DNA from: Ochromonadaceae sp. CCMP2298
Taxonomy: Eukaryota; Sar; Synurophyceae; Ochromonadales; Ochromonadaceae
Direction of reading: 5' to 3'
Assembly (NCBI GenBank): GCA_026770595.1
Contig: MU634755.1
Coordinates: 1-10,336, forward strand
DNA: 10,336 nt
Below are positions 1-6,995 of this stretch, piece by piece (position 1 is the stretch's first letter; each line of letters starts with the position of its first letter). Below the pieces are notes generated by a model. It ran no database searches, was not told the origin of the DNA, and worked only from the letters and a program-made list of their open reading frames with translations. The position numbers and the translations under genes are program-made.

Positions 1-163
1 GTAGAGAGTGTGTGTGGGAGTATGGGAGCATGGGAGTAAGAGATTGTGGCAAGATGCATAAGCAGAGTAGAAGCAGCCTAGGCACAGGAGTATGATACAA
101 CAGTATTGCATCTCTACACGCCACGCCGTAATCTGCTGTACGTACTCTACGTATAGTACGTAC
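1..163 (-). other. Partial intron 1 of the Trf4-like gene
   Basis: Minus-strand sequence downstream of the first exon of the poly(A) polymerase gene. The donor at 163-158 reads GTACGT. The frame stays open to the window edge, but the translated residues are low-complexity and unlike the family, so this is read as intron. The acceptor lies outside the window. The first 26 nt (163-138) form a near-perfect palindrome, described separately. The far part (about 1-50) is rich in GTGTG and GGGAGTAT units on the plus strand. Confidence 0.7.
138..163. repeat. 26-bp near-perfect palindrome at a 5' splice site
   Basis: Nine-base arms at 138-146 and 155-163 (GTACGTACT and AGTACGTAC) are exact inverse complements. 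The centre contains TACGTA, itself a palindrome, so 24 of 26 positions are self-complementary. The palindrome begins at the first intron base of the Trf4-like gene. It contains two GTACGT donors on the minus strand, 18 nt apart. Confidence 0.85.
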
Positions 164-757
164 CAGGAAGAGCTTCAGCACCAGCACCATCGGCCGCAGG
201 GGCGGGAACTGCCTCACGAAGCGGCGGATGAGCTTGCCCGTGCGCAATCCGGAGTCGTTGTTAATGCAAATGTCCACAGAAATGCCGCTCAGGCGGTGGT
301 CCAACTTGACAATTGGGACTTTGGCGTTCACGATCGCCTCGACGTAGGAGACCATGCCGCTCTTCGCCAGCGCCTCGGCCAGCAGCACATAGGGCTGAGA
401 GGGGTCCCCTCTGTACTTGTCGGGTACGCCCTCTGCTACCAGGTCTAGGTCGCTTGTGGGCGTGAGGATCTTGGTCATCTGAGATCCGAAAACGGAGATG
501 GTCGCGGAGCGCCAGAGGGAGTTGACTACCTCCGTGACCTCTTGGAGCACCTTCTCGCGGGTACGCATCTCCTCCACGGAGGGCGCGATGTACTCGCAGC
601 AGTCCAGGATCTCGTTGTGCAGGCGCACGAAAGGGGGGGCTGAGCGGTCATAGGTGGAGGTGGACCAGGGGGCGGGGGTGGAGGTCAGCAGGGCGGGGGC
701 GGAGGAGTCTCTCTGCTCGGCAACTTCCTTCGAGAAACCCACGTAGTCGTCGTCCAT
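164..757 (-). CDS. Non-canonical poly(A) polymerase, Trf4/PAPD5-type (first exon, partial)
   Basis: First 198 residues of a nucleotidyltransferase of the Trf4/PAPD5 (TENT4) group. These enzymes add short A-tails to nuclear RNAs, marking them for exosome decay or trimming, usually as the catalytic part of a TRAMP-like complex. Start ATG is at 757-755. The N-terminal 40 residues are Ser/Pro-rich and not conserved. The Pol-beta-type core follows: FGS at residues 90-92, the metal-binding pair in SDLDLV (D103 and D105), and the third acidic residue D162 in GISVDICIN, which follows the VPIVKL strand typical of this group. The exon ends after VLVLKLFL at a GTACGT donor, the point where family members continue into the central domain. 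The rest lies beyond the left edge. It is transcribed divergently from the FKBP gene. The family assignment is firm, but the exact paralogue (Trf4, Cid1-like or a cytoplasmic terminal transferase) cannot be settled from this exon. Confidence 0.85.
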
Positions 758-1166
758 TTCGCTAGGGGCAGTTTGAACTCTGCACTGCTACTGCCGTTGC
801 TCCTACAACGGACGCTAACTGTAACTGTACTTCAGCCTCTGCCCAAGAGAGACAGACAGCGCTATCAACTCGCTCACCCTACACACAGGCTCCAGGTTGT
901 GTTGCAACGCAAGAATGGCCGGCCTGCCTCCTCCTCCCTCGAAATCTCGTTGGATGACAATTTGATGGGTTTAACTACAAAACAACCAAACTGTTTGCGA
1001 TATTTTTCGATAAAAGTCCACAGCAAGAACCCTCGACATATGAAGAAATAGAGGGCTTTTTCAAACTTGAGTGATGATGATGTGCACATTCCAAGTTGCA
1101 CCACAGTTCTAGACTCAAACACGCACTGTGAGTAGAGCCCGACCCTCATCCAACCTCTTTGCGGTC
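758..1166. promoter_or_regulatory. Divergent spacer with a cluster of MYB-type sites
   Basis: A 409-bp spacer between the starts of the Trf4-like gene (minus) and the FKBP gene (plus), so it should hold both promoters and both 5' UTRs. Four MYB-type hexamers sit within 34 bp: CCGTTG at 794-799 (CAACGG on the other strand), CAACGG at 806-811, and a tandem TAACTG at 816-821 and 822-827. No clear TATA box was found at a convincing distance from either start. Open frames here begin at TTG or lack protein-like composition and were not annotated. Promoter activity is inferred from gene arrangement. Confidence 0.5.
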
Positions 1167-2172
1167 ATGCTTCCATTCCAGCTAGTGCTAGCTTGGGCGG
1201 TGCTGCTGTGCGCGCCGTCAACGATCTTTTCCTTTCGGCCAGTTACCTTCACTGGACACATGTCACTACTTAGAACAGACCTTCCCAGTCTACACATGTC
1301 CCTGCTGGATGGTGGTGCCGTGAAGAAGCTGATGACCTGCGTCGTCGGGCTGGGTGCTGCTGCCTCCCTCTGCACACCAGTCATGGCAGACGAAGCCCTC
1401 CCCTATCAGCCCATCCCTGGGATCCAGAGCCTTTCTACTCTTTCCACCCAGCTCCTAGCCGACGAAGTCCTCATCCCTGTCCCTAGGAAGAGCGTCACAT
1501 TGCCCTCAGGCGTAGAATACTTCGATGTGAATGAAGGAGAAGGCACGGCAGCCGAGGAGGGGCGCACAGTGCAGCTTCTGTGGGTGCTACGTCGCTCTAA
1601 TGGATACTTCGTAGACGCCTCGAGTAACTACGACAACGAACCCTATATCTGTGAGTATGTATCTTCTGCCTGTTTCTCATGCTGCTGCTGCTTACGCTGC
1701 TGCTCATACCGCACATGTTCGTTCTTATGCATCTATCCACTGATCCCCCCAACCCCCACCCCCCTCACAGACAAAGTGGGCTCAAAGAAGACCATAAAAG
1801 GTGTGGACGAGGGCATTAGAGGCATGAAGGCTGGCGGGGTGCGGCGTATGAACATACCACCCAAAATGGCATTCGTGGAGGGAGTGGAGGACGGTAAGAG
1901 TGTAGTAGTGGTAGTAGTAGTAGTATCTATCTATATTCTCTTTGGTACTCCTCTCTAATGACTATCTACTCTACTATCTACTCTACTATCTACTATCTTC
2001 TACATCTTCTACTATCTACTGCTATCATCTTTCTTCTATCTACTCTCTACTATCTACTATCTTAGGCAAGCCCGGGCCCCTGCCTGCTGGCTTCGGCCCC
2101 AAGCGGCAGATCCTCACCCGCCTTGACCGGGAAACCTGGTACTTCGAGATAAAGCTGCTCAAGGTCAAGTAG
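1167..2172 (+). CDS. FKBP-type peptidyl-prolyl isomerase, thylakoid lumen
   Basis: Exons 1167-1650, 1771-1893 and 2066-2172 join to a 237-residue protein; both introns are GT-AG. Residues 1-22 form an ER signal peptide (LVLAWAVLLCAP core). They are followed by a Phe-rich site (FSFRP) like the motif needed for import into complex plastids. A second hydrophobic stretch at about 53-74 ends in PVMA before DEAL, as in lumenal targeting. The FKBP fold spans about 109-237, with SVTLPSGVEYFDV, NEPYIYKVG, TIKGVDEGIRGMKAGG, MNIPP and a closing WYFEIKLLKVK strand. Compared with FKBP12, the pocket is altered: Trp139 replaces Tyr26, Val173 replaces Trp59 and Phe195 lies near the Tyr82 position; Asp150 matches Asp37. 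This resembles plant lumenal FKBPs, many of which have weak isomerase activity and act in photosystem assembly; that role is inferred. The ATG at 1167 is the first in frame. Confidence 0.88.
1903..2063 (+). repeat. Microsatellite-like tracts in FKBP intron 2
   Basis: Intron 2 (1894-2065) is almost entirely simple sequence. A GTA-repeat run at about 1903-1923 is followed by degenerate repeats of TCTACTATC and CTACTATCT up to the TTAG acceptor. The pyrimidine-rich repeats double as the polypyrimidine tract. Copy number is probably variable between strains (inference). Confidence 0.75.
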
Positions 2173-2375
2173 CATATTAATTGTTATAAACCCATATGTG
2201 CGATATTAACCCACAGTACAGCTTTCGTCAAGACAAATAGTATTATAGGGTCCCTTTTCGACAGGCATATACTTTCATCTATTGTGCACATATCACATAA
2301 ATAATCCAAATGTATGGTACTCGCGAAATCGTTCAACGTATTACATCGTATCACATCGTGCAGTACGTATCACTT

Positions 2376-2395
2376 AGTACAGTACAGTACAGTAC
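2376..2395 (+). repeat. AGTAC pentanucleotide microsatellite, four copies
   Basis: Four perfect tandem copies of AGTAC. They open the degenerate repeat field and share the AGTA element with the longer units downstream. Confidence 0.9.
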
Positions 2396-2397
2396 TT

Positions 2398-2666
2398 AGT
2401 AGCTCCAGTACAGTTCGTATCACTTACAGTCCTTAGCTGCAGTATTTAGCAGTACAACGTCTCACTATGTACAGTAGTAGCTCCAGTAGTACAATTCGTC
2501 TCACTTACAGTCCCTAACCCCTTAGTAGCTCCATATGTCAGCATTGCCACCTGCATTTGCTCCTCACCCCACCACCAGGCCGATGTCATAATCGATCTGG
2601 CTAAGAGGCTGTAGGGGTAGTAGCTCCAGTAGTACAATTCATCTCACTAAGTACAGTAGTAGCTCC
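2398..2666 (+). repeat. Degenerate dispersed/tandem repeats with AGTAGCTCC core
   Basis: The nonamer AGTAGCTCC occurs five times, at 2398, 2476, 2524, 2619 and 2658. Three copies are followed by CAGTA and a TTCRTNTCACT block (near 2413, 2499 and 2637), and the first two then share TTACAGTCCYTA. Spacing varies from 39 to 95 bp, so this is a decayed tandem array rather than a regular satellite. No protein, hairpin or mobile-element terminus is evident. Confidence 0.75.
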
Positions 2667-2752
2667 ACCTCCTCCATCTCTGCCTCTGCCCCCAACTCTG
2701 CCTCCATCCCCGCCTCTCGCCTCTGCCTCCAGTAGTACACATTCCACTTCCT

Positions 2753-3607
2753 TTAAGGCTCATAGCCAGGAATCGTAGCCCGCGCCCAGGCGTGCACTGC
2801 CGAGATATCAACATCATACCCCTGCTCCTCATCCCAAGGATTCTGCGGCTCGGGCCAGTTAGTGTTCTGGGCTCGCAGCCACTTCAGCACCTTCTTGTAT
2901 CCACCCTCCTTCGCAGCAGCGAGCGCATTCTCATCCCAAGGGCAAGGGGGGTCCTGAGCTCGTAGCCACTGCAGCACCTCCAAATGACCTCCTTTCGCAG
3001 CCCAATAGCACGCATTCCCAGGGTTCCAGACCCCAGCGCTCGCGGTCCAAGGGCACGGGGGGTCCTGAGCTCTCAGCGATTGTAGCACGTCAAGATGACC
3101 TCCCTCTGCAGCAGCATTGCAAGAACTTGAGGTCCAAGGGCAAGGAGGGTTCTGGGCCCGCAGCCACTCCAAGACCATAGAATGCCCTCCCTGGCATGCC
3201 CTAAGGCAAGTGGTTTCGCTCCAGGGAGAGGGAGGATCATGAGCTCGCAGCCACTGCAATGCCTCTAGCTGGCCATTCTTGGCAGCATAGCTACAAGCGT
3301 CTAGGTCCCATGGGCAGGGAGGATCCTGGCCTCGCAGTGCCTGCAGCAACTCCAAATGACCGCCCGCGGCCGCCTTCGCCATAATGTCCGTCTCGCACGT
3401 GGGCAATCTCAGTTCGGCCTTCGCCCAGATATATAGAGCTGCGGACGACAAGAAATCCTCCGCTCGCAGCCTCTGCTGCGGTACCTCCGCCATCGCGTCT
3501 CTGCTCTGCTTCGACAAGCGTCGGAGCTGCGGGTCGCATATTGGGCCAAGGTAGTTCCGCAGTCGCTCCAGACCGAACTCTGATTCCATCAAAGTTGGGA
3601 GGTCCAT
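2753..3607 (-). CDS. Ankyrin-type repeat protein with Cys-Pro-Trp signature
   Basis: An intronless 284-residue protein, starting at the ATG at 3607; an in-frame stop about 90 bp upstream limits any extension. Residues 1-75 are a unique N-terminal region with no recognised domain. Five units follow, each built on A-GGHLEVLQWLRAQ and ending DPPCPW, with the Trp at 100, 129, 158, 187 and 224. The first four intervals are exactly 29 residues; the last carries an 8-residue insertion (SAGVWNPG). A sixth, degenerate unit ends the array before an acidic tail. Proteins of this style are abundant in algal genomes and in some large DNA viruses and are presumed protein-binding scaffolds; no partner can be named. 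The repeats are also similar at DNA level, pointing to recent internal duplication. It is the only complete gene here without an intron. Confidence 0.8.
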   Translation of the reverse strand: MDLPTLMESEFGLERLRNYLGPICDPQLRRLSKQSRDAMAEVPQQRLRAEDFLSSAALYIWAKAELRLPTCETDIMAKAAAGGHLELLQALRGQDPPCPWDLDACSYAAKNGQLEALQWLRAHDPPSPWSETTCLRACQGGHSMVLEWLRAQNPPCPWTSSSCNAAAEGGHLDVLQSLRAQDPPCPWTASAGVWNPGNACYWAAKGGHLEVLQWLRAQDPPCPWDENALAAAKEGGYKKVLKWLRAQNTNWPEPQNPWDEEQGYDVDISAVHAWARATIPGYEP

Positions 3608-3994
3608 CTGTCCTGGTTTCTGTCGCTGTAAGCGGATACCAGCGCAGATTTCACCGGCCTTGCGGTCACCGACAGACGCCAACTCTCTGCTGCTACGCTA
3701 TCTTTCGGCGCACGAGTTGTTCTCGTCTTGTGCAGCACAGCGTCAGATTGATCAGTGCAGATTGCCTTCAACACTGCGCCCAATCAGCTCCTGAAGTTGA
3801 GGAGGGAGGGAGTTCAAAATCTCCCCCATGTGCGCCTATATGAGTGAAACTGAAAAAACGGGAAAGGGTTTTTAAATATTTCAGTTTCTCTCATATAGGC
3901 GCTTTTGACAGAGGAAATTAACCCTCTCCCCCATAAACCCTGAGCTGTTCCAGAGAACACGGTCCATGCTTCCGAATGATTCCTCTCGCTTACA
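3608..3994. promoter_or_regulatory. Divergent spacer between the ankyrin and carboxypeptidase genes
   Basis: A 387-bp spacer upstream of both the ankyrin-repeat gene (minus, starts 3607) and the carboxypeptidase gene (plus, starts 3995). Its main feature is a long hairpin at 3832-3902. The nonamer CTCCCCCAT occurs on both sides of it, at 3821-3829 and 3926-3934. Promoter function is inferred from arrangement only. Open frames in the left half are antisense continuations upstream of the ankyrin start and lack support. Confidence 0.5.
3832..3902. repeat. Long inverted repeat (24-bp arms, 23-nt loop)
   Basis: The left arm at 3832-3855 begins GCGCCTATATGAG and continues to GAAACTGAAA; the right arm at 3879-3902 is its inverse complement. 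Of 24 positions, 23 pair, with a single T-T mismatch at 3845/3889. The 23-nt AT-rich loop (3856-3878) contains CGGGAAAGGG. The structure lies 92 bp upstream of the carboxypeptidase ATG and about 225 bp from the ankyrin ATG. It could be a palindromic factor-binding site, a fold-back element remnant or a transcribed hairpin. No target-site duplication directly abuts the arms. Confidence 0.92.
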
Positions 3995-5909
3995 ATGAGC
4001 AGCATGGTTCTCGGGATTGTGAAGATTGCTGTTGTTGCTGCGATGTCTCTGATCGCTGTAGCCCGGGGGTGGGGCGGCAAGCTGCTGCACAGGAGAGTCG
4101 CGACTCGGTTGCACTCGGTTGCCACAACATACACAGATACCACGAAGAAACTCAGGGAGATTAGCGCCCTTGAGGGCATATCCGGTCTTTTGGGCTGGGA
4201 CGAAATGGTGTTGATGCCGGGTGGCTCGAGTGGGTGCCGCGGAGACCAGAAGGAAGCTCTAGCTGGCGTTCTGTATGACAAGAAGACCAACCAGGAGCTC
4301 GGTGAGAACCTGCAGAAGCTGAAAGACTCTGCGGAACTCACAGCTGTTCAAGCTGCGAACGTGAGGGACGCGTTCAAGGACTACAAGCGCTCGACCGCGA
4401 TCCCGAAAGAGTTGGCGCAGCGCATTGCCGTGCTGGAGACGACTGCTTATGAGAGCTGGGTCAAAGCTAGATCTTCCTCAGACTTTTCCATCTTCGCTCC
4501 GTATCTGCAAGAGTGGGTCGACGTCAACCGCCAGCGCGCGTCTGCCATGGACCCCTCTGGCAACTCCTACGACACGTTGCTAGACATGTACGAGAAAGGT
4601 ATGACCAGCAGCAGGCTGGACAGTATCTTCACCGAGGTGAGGGCTGGTCTGGTGCCCCTCATCGCGCAGCTGAAGTCCCAAGGGACTGCTCCGGATGCGG
4701 CCTGGCTGGAGGGCCAGTATGATGTGGATGTGCAGGCCAAGCTGTGCAGGCAGGTGTGCCTTGACCTGGGCTTCGACATCAGCAAGGGCCGCCTAGATGT
4801 GTCCGTGCACCCCTTCACGGGAGGCTCGCATCCTACTGGTAAGGCTCATTCCTTGATATGCACCGCTACCACATACCACACCCACTAACTTCAACCAACA
4901 TTCTCCACCTCATAGATGTGCGCATGACCACGCGCTTCAAGTCGCACGACCTGACCGAAGGACTGACCGGAGCTGTACACGAGACCGGCCACGCCATGTA
5001 CGAACAGGGGCGCAACCTGGACCCAGAGTGGAAGGACCTGCCCGTCAGCCTGGCCATGTCCATGGGGGTACACGAGAGCCAGAGTCTCCTGTGGGAGCGG
5101 ATGGTGGCCCTCAGTGCACCATTCCAGCACTATCTTTTGCCCAAGATTAGAGAGTTCTTCCCCACCTTCCCCACAGAGGCAACTCCCGAGTCCCTCTATC
5201 TAGCCCAGAACACCATGCGCGACCCCTCGCTCATCCGTGTGGAGGCCGACGAGCTGACCTACTCCCTACACGTGATCTTGCGTTACGAGATAGAGAGGGG
5301 TCTGATCGACGGCTCTGTCGCGGTAGCGGACGTGCCTACTGTGTGGAACGCAAAAATGCTGGACTATTTGGGAGTTACCCCGCCCAACGATGCGCAGGGC
5401 TGCCTGCAGGATATCCACTGGGCAGGCGGGGCGATGGGGTAAGCTTTAACCTCTTGTGTTCGTCACTGTTAACTTCCCTCTTGACTTTCTCCCTATCTAT
5501 CTTCTCTATGCTGTCTCCTATCCCATCCCTAGTTACTTCCCCACCTACACCCTCGGTGCCATGATGGCTGTGCAGATATTCGAGCACGCCAAGAAGAAGG
5601 TGCGTGTATATAGCACATGTGTATAAGTATGTGTATTTCTTGTTTTAAACTCTCTCCTTCCCTATTAACCTCTCTCCTACCCCCCCCCTCCCCCCCCCTA
5701 CTCCCTGAAAGGTCCCCAATCTAGAGGAGTCCCTGTCCAAGGGAGAGTTCGCGCCCCTAAGACTATGGCTGAACGAGCACCTGCACAGGAGGGGGTCATT
5801 GGACGCATCGGCAGACGAGCTCATGGTGGCCGTTACAGGCTCCAAGCTGGACCCGCAAGTGTATCTCAGGCATTTGAGAGAGAAGTACTCGATTATATAC
5901 AAACTGTAA
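3995..5909 (+). CDS. Carboxypeptidase Taq-type metallopeptidase (family M32)
   Basis: Exons 3995-4838, 4916-5438, 5533-5599 and 5712-5909 join to 543 residues (family usually about 500). M32 enzymes are metal-dependent carboxypeptidases that trim C-terminal residues from peptides. Family marks run through the joins: LLGWDEMVLMPGG at about 65-77, and HPFTGGSHPT then DVRMTTRF across intron 1. The metal-binding HETGH is at 303-307 (His303, His307, catalytic Glu304). HESQS at 334-338 supplies the third ligand Glu335. RVEADELTYSLHVILRYEIE lies late in exon 2, and HWAGGAMGYFPTYTLG crosses intron 2. All catalytic motifs are intact. Residues 1-24 resemble a signal peptide (VLGIVKIAVVAAMSLIAVARG), followed by a basic, Ser/Thr-rich stretch to about residue 45. 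The protein may therefore enter the secretory route or plastid rather than the cytosol; Trp26 could stand in for the usual Phe of a plastid leader, but this is weak. Introns are 77, 94 and 112 bp. Confidence 0.93.
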
Positions 5910-6306
5910 TATTGCAACTGTGATAAGAAAAATGTGCATCAGCAACTCCCTCCCCGCGTTTCTTCTTCTACGCTCAAAGAGCGGTCCGAAAGAGCTCTGA
6001 CGCTAGAGCAGGCGGGGGGGCAGGGGGACAAACAGGGGGGACATCGGAGACATGAGACATAGGGACATAGGCATGAGAGATGGGCGGAGAGGGGCGAAGC
6101 GACGAAGTGGCTTTACACAGGTTCCGTGGCATATACTTTCTATTTGTTACACTAAATATGCGCCCCATAAATATACATTAACAAGGAAATAATGCCATTT
6201 CTACAAGAGGCATCCGTCCGTTTCTAGTACAATCTTTTCGGAGAACCGGGATTCCACGGGGGTTGGACGAACCGACTGTTCCACTACAGCTCATCCTACT
6301 GTTCCA
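5910..6306. other. Convergent spacer between carboxypeptidase and PSII-like genes
   Basis: A 397-bp spacer containing both 3' ends. It holds a G-rich tract (6014-6040) and GACATAGGGACATAGG-type short repeats just after it. A direct repeat of ACTGTTCCACTACAG lies at 6275-6289 and 6298-6312, the second copy overlapping the stop codon of the minus-strand gene. The octamer CGTCCGTT at 6215-6222 is the inverse complement of the AACGGACG found in two promoters. No coding region is supported. Confidence 0.55.
6014..6040 (+). other. G-rich tract, possible quadruplex
   Basis: Runs of 7, 5 and 6 guanines at 6014-6020, 6023-6027 and 6035-6040. The 7-G run could supply two of the four G-tracts needed, so a G-quadruplex is possible on the plus strand. 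In the carboxypeptidase transcript it would fall downstream of or within the 3' UTR. Function is unknown. Confidence 0.4.
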
Positions 6307-6995
6307 CTACAGATCGGCAGGAATGTCCTGCAGGAAGCCCAAGTACTTGTCCATAAGAAGGGCAGACTCGGGGTACAGCTCGGCGACCTTCTTCATATTG
6401 CTGTCGGTCGCGGCGTCGTCACAGGCCCTCACGACCTTCCTAAACTCCTTCGCCGTATCCCGCGCCTCCTGCGCCTTGTCCTTATCCATAATACCGGTGC
6501 TGAGCAGCTCCATATCGCGGTACTCGTTTGCCAGAGACTTCATGAAGGCCTTGGCGGCGAGTATCTCCTTGTCGTCCATCTCGGTGGGGCGCGACGTTAT
6601 CGTCGCAGCGAGCTTCTTCCAGTCACCCTAAAGTGACGTGAGTTGGTAAGACACACAGCATTCTTTTCTCATAAACATATCTGGCCACAGATCTGGCCTG
6701 CACTAACCTGGTACTTGAGGATCTTGCTGAATGCCAGCGCGCCGGGAGGCAGGTCTCCCTCGCCAACAGCTGCCAGCGACGCGCTGGAGAAGCTCGTGGT
6801 AATCATGCAACCCACTATGAATGCAGTGGAAGCCTTCTTCACGTGCTGAGATAGGCTGCGCATGTTTGAGTCAGCCGACATGACGAGAGAACTTGATCTG
6901 CAAGCCTTCGGGAAGCCGTGCACATAGCCGAGCGACACGCACACCTGCGCGAGCGCGACGACAACGAAGATGAGTCTGAGCATTCTCGAGGACAT
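6307..6995 (-). CDS. Thylakoid-lumen helical protein, PsbQ/Psb31-like (PSII extrinsic)
   Basis: Exons 6995-6708 and 6627-6307 join (80-bp GT-AG intron, phase 0) to 202 residues. The leader is tripartite. An ER signal peptide covers residues 1-27 (MLRLIFVVVALAQVCVSLG), with Phe28 at the likely cleavage region followed by a Ser/Arg-rich transit stretch. A thylakoid-transfer segment covers about 57-76 (TAFIVGCMITTSFSSASLAA). The mature part of about 125 residues is predicted mostly helical and charged, with GDWKKLAATI after the splice and a closing YPESALLMDKYLGFLQDIPADL-like tail. Size, targeting and helix pattern fit the four-helix-bundle lumenal subunits (PsbQ', Psb31) that stabilise the oxygen-evolving complex in red-lineage algae. 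Sequence identity was judged by eye only, so lumenal location is surer than the PSII role. Start ATG is at 6995; M5 at 6983 is an alternative. Confidence 0.72.

Larger units (their letters stand above)
2173..2752. other. Convergent spacer, repeat-rich, no gene seen
   Basis: A 580-bp spacer between the 3' ends of the FKBP gene (plus) and the ankyrin-repeat gene (minus). The first 170 bp are AT-rich and presumably hold the FKBP 3' UTR and polyadenylation site; no AATAAA lies just after the stop. The rest is a degenerate repeat field followed by a CT-rich stretch (about 2666-2730) with repeated CCTCTGCC-like units. Short open frames here follow the repeats and show no protein-like features. Confidence 0.6.

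Noticed and set aside
92-448. Plus-strand open frame of 118 codons
   Set aside because: It lies antisense to the Trf4-like exon, whose minus-strand frame shows clear nucleotidyltransferase motifs; it has no motif of its own.
874-1149. Minus-strand 91-codon frame in the divergent spacer
   Set aside because: Low-complexity composition, no splice continuity to the Trf4-like gene and no recognisable domain.
1128-1166. Possible N-terminal extension of the FKBP protein from a GTG
   Set aside because: GTG starts are not expected in a nuclear gene, and the signal peptide begins cleanly at the ATG at 1167.
2446-2832. Minus-strand short frames in the repeat field
   Set aside because: Their translations follow the AGTAGCTCC repeats and the CT-rich tract; one overlaps the true 3' end of the ankyrin gene in another frame.
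3814-4341. Minus-strand 175-codon frame
   Set aside because: It is mostly antisense to the first carboxypeptidase exon, which has intact M32 motifs, and it crosses the hairpin.
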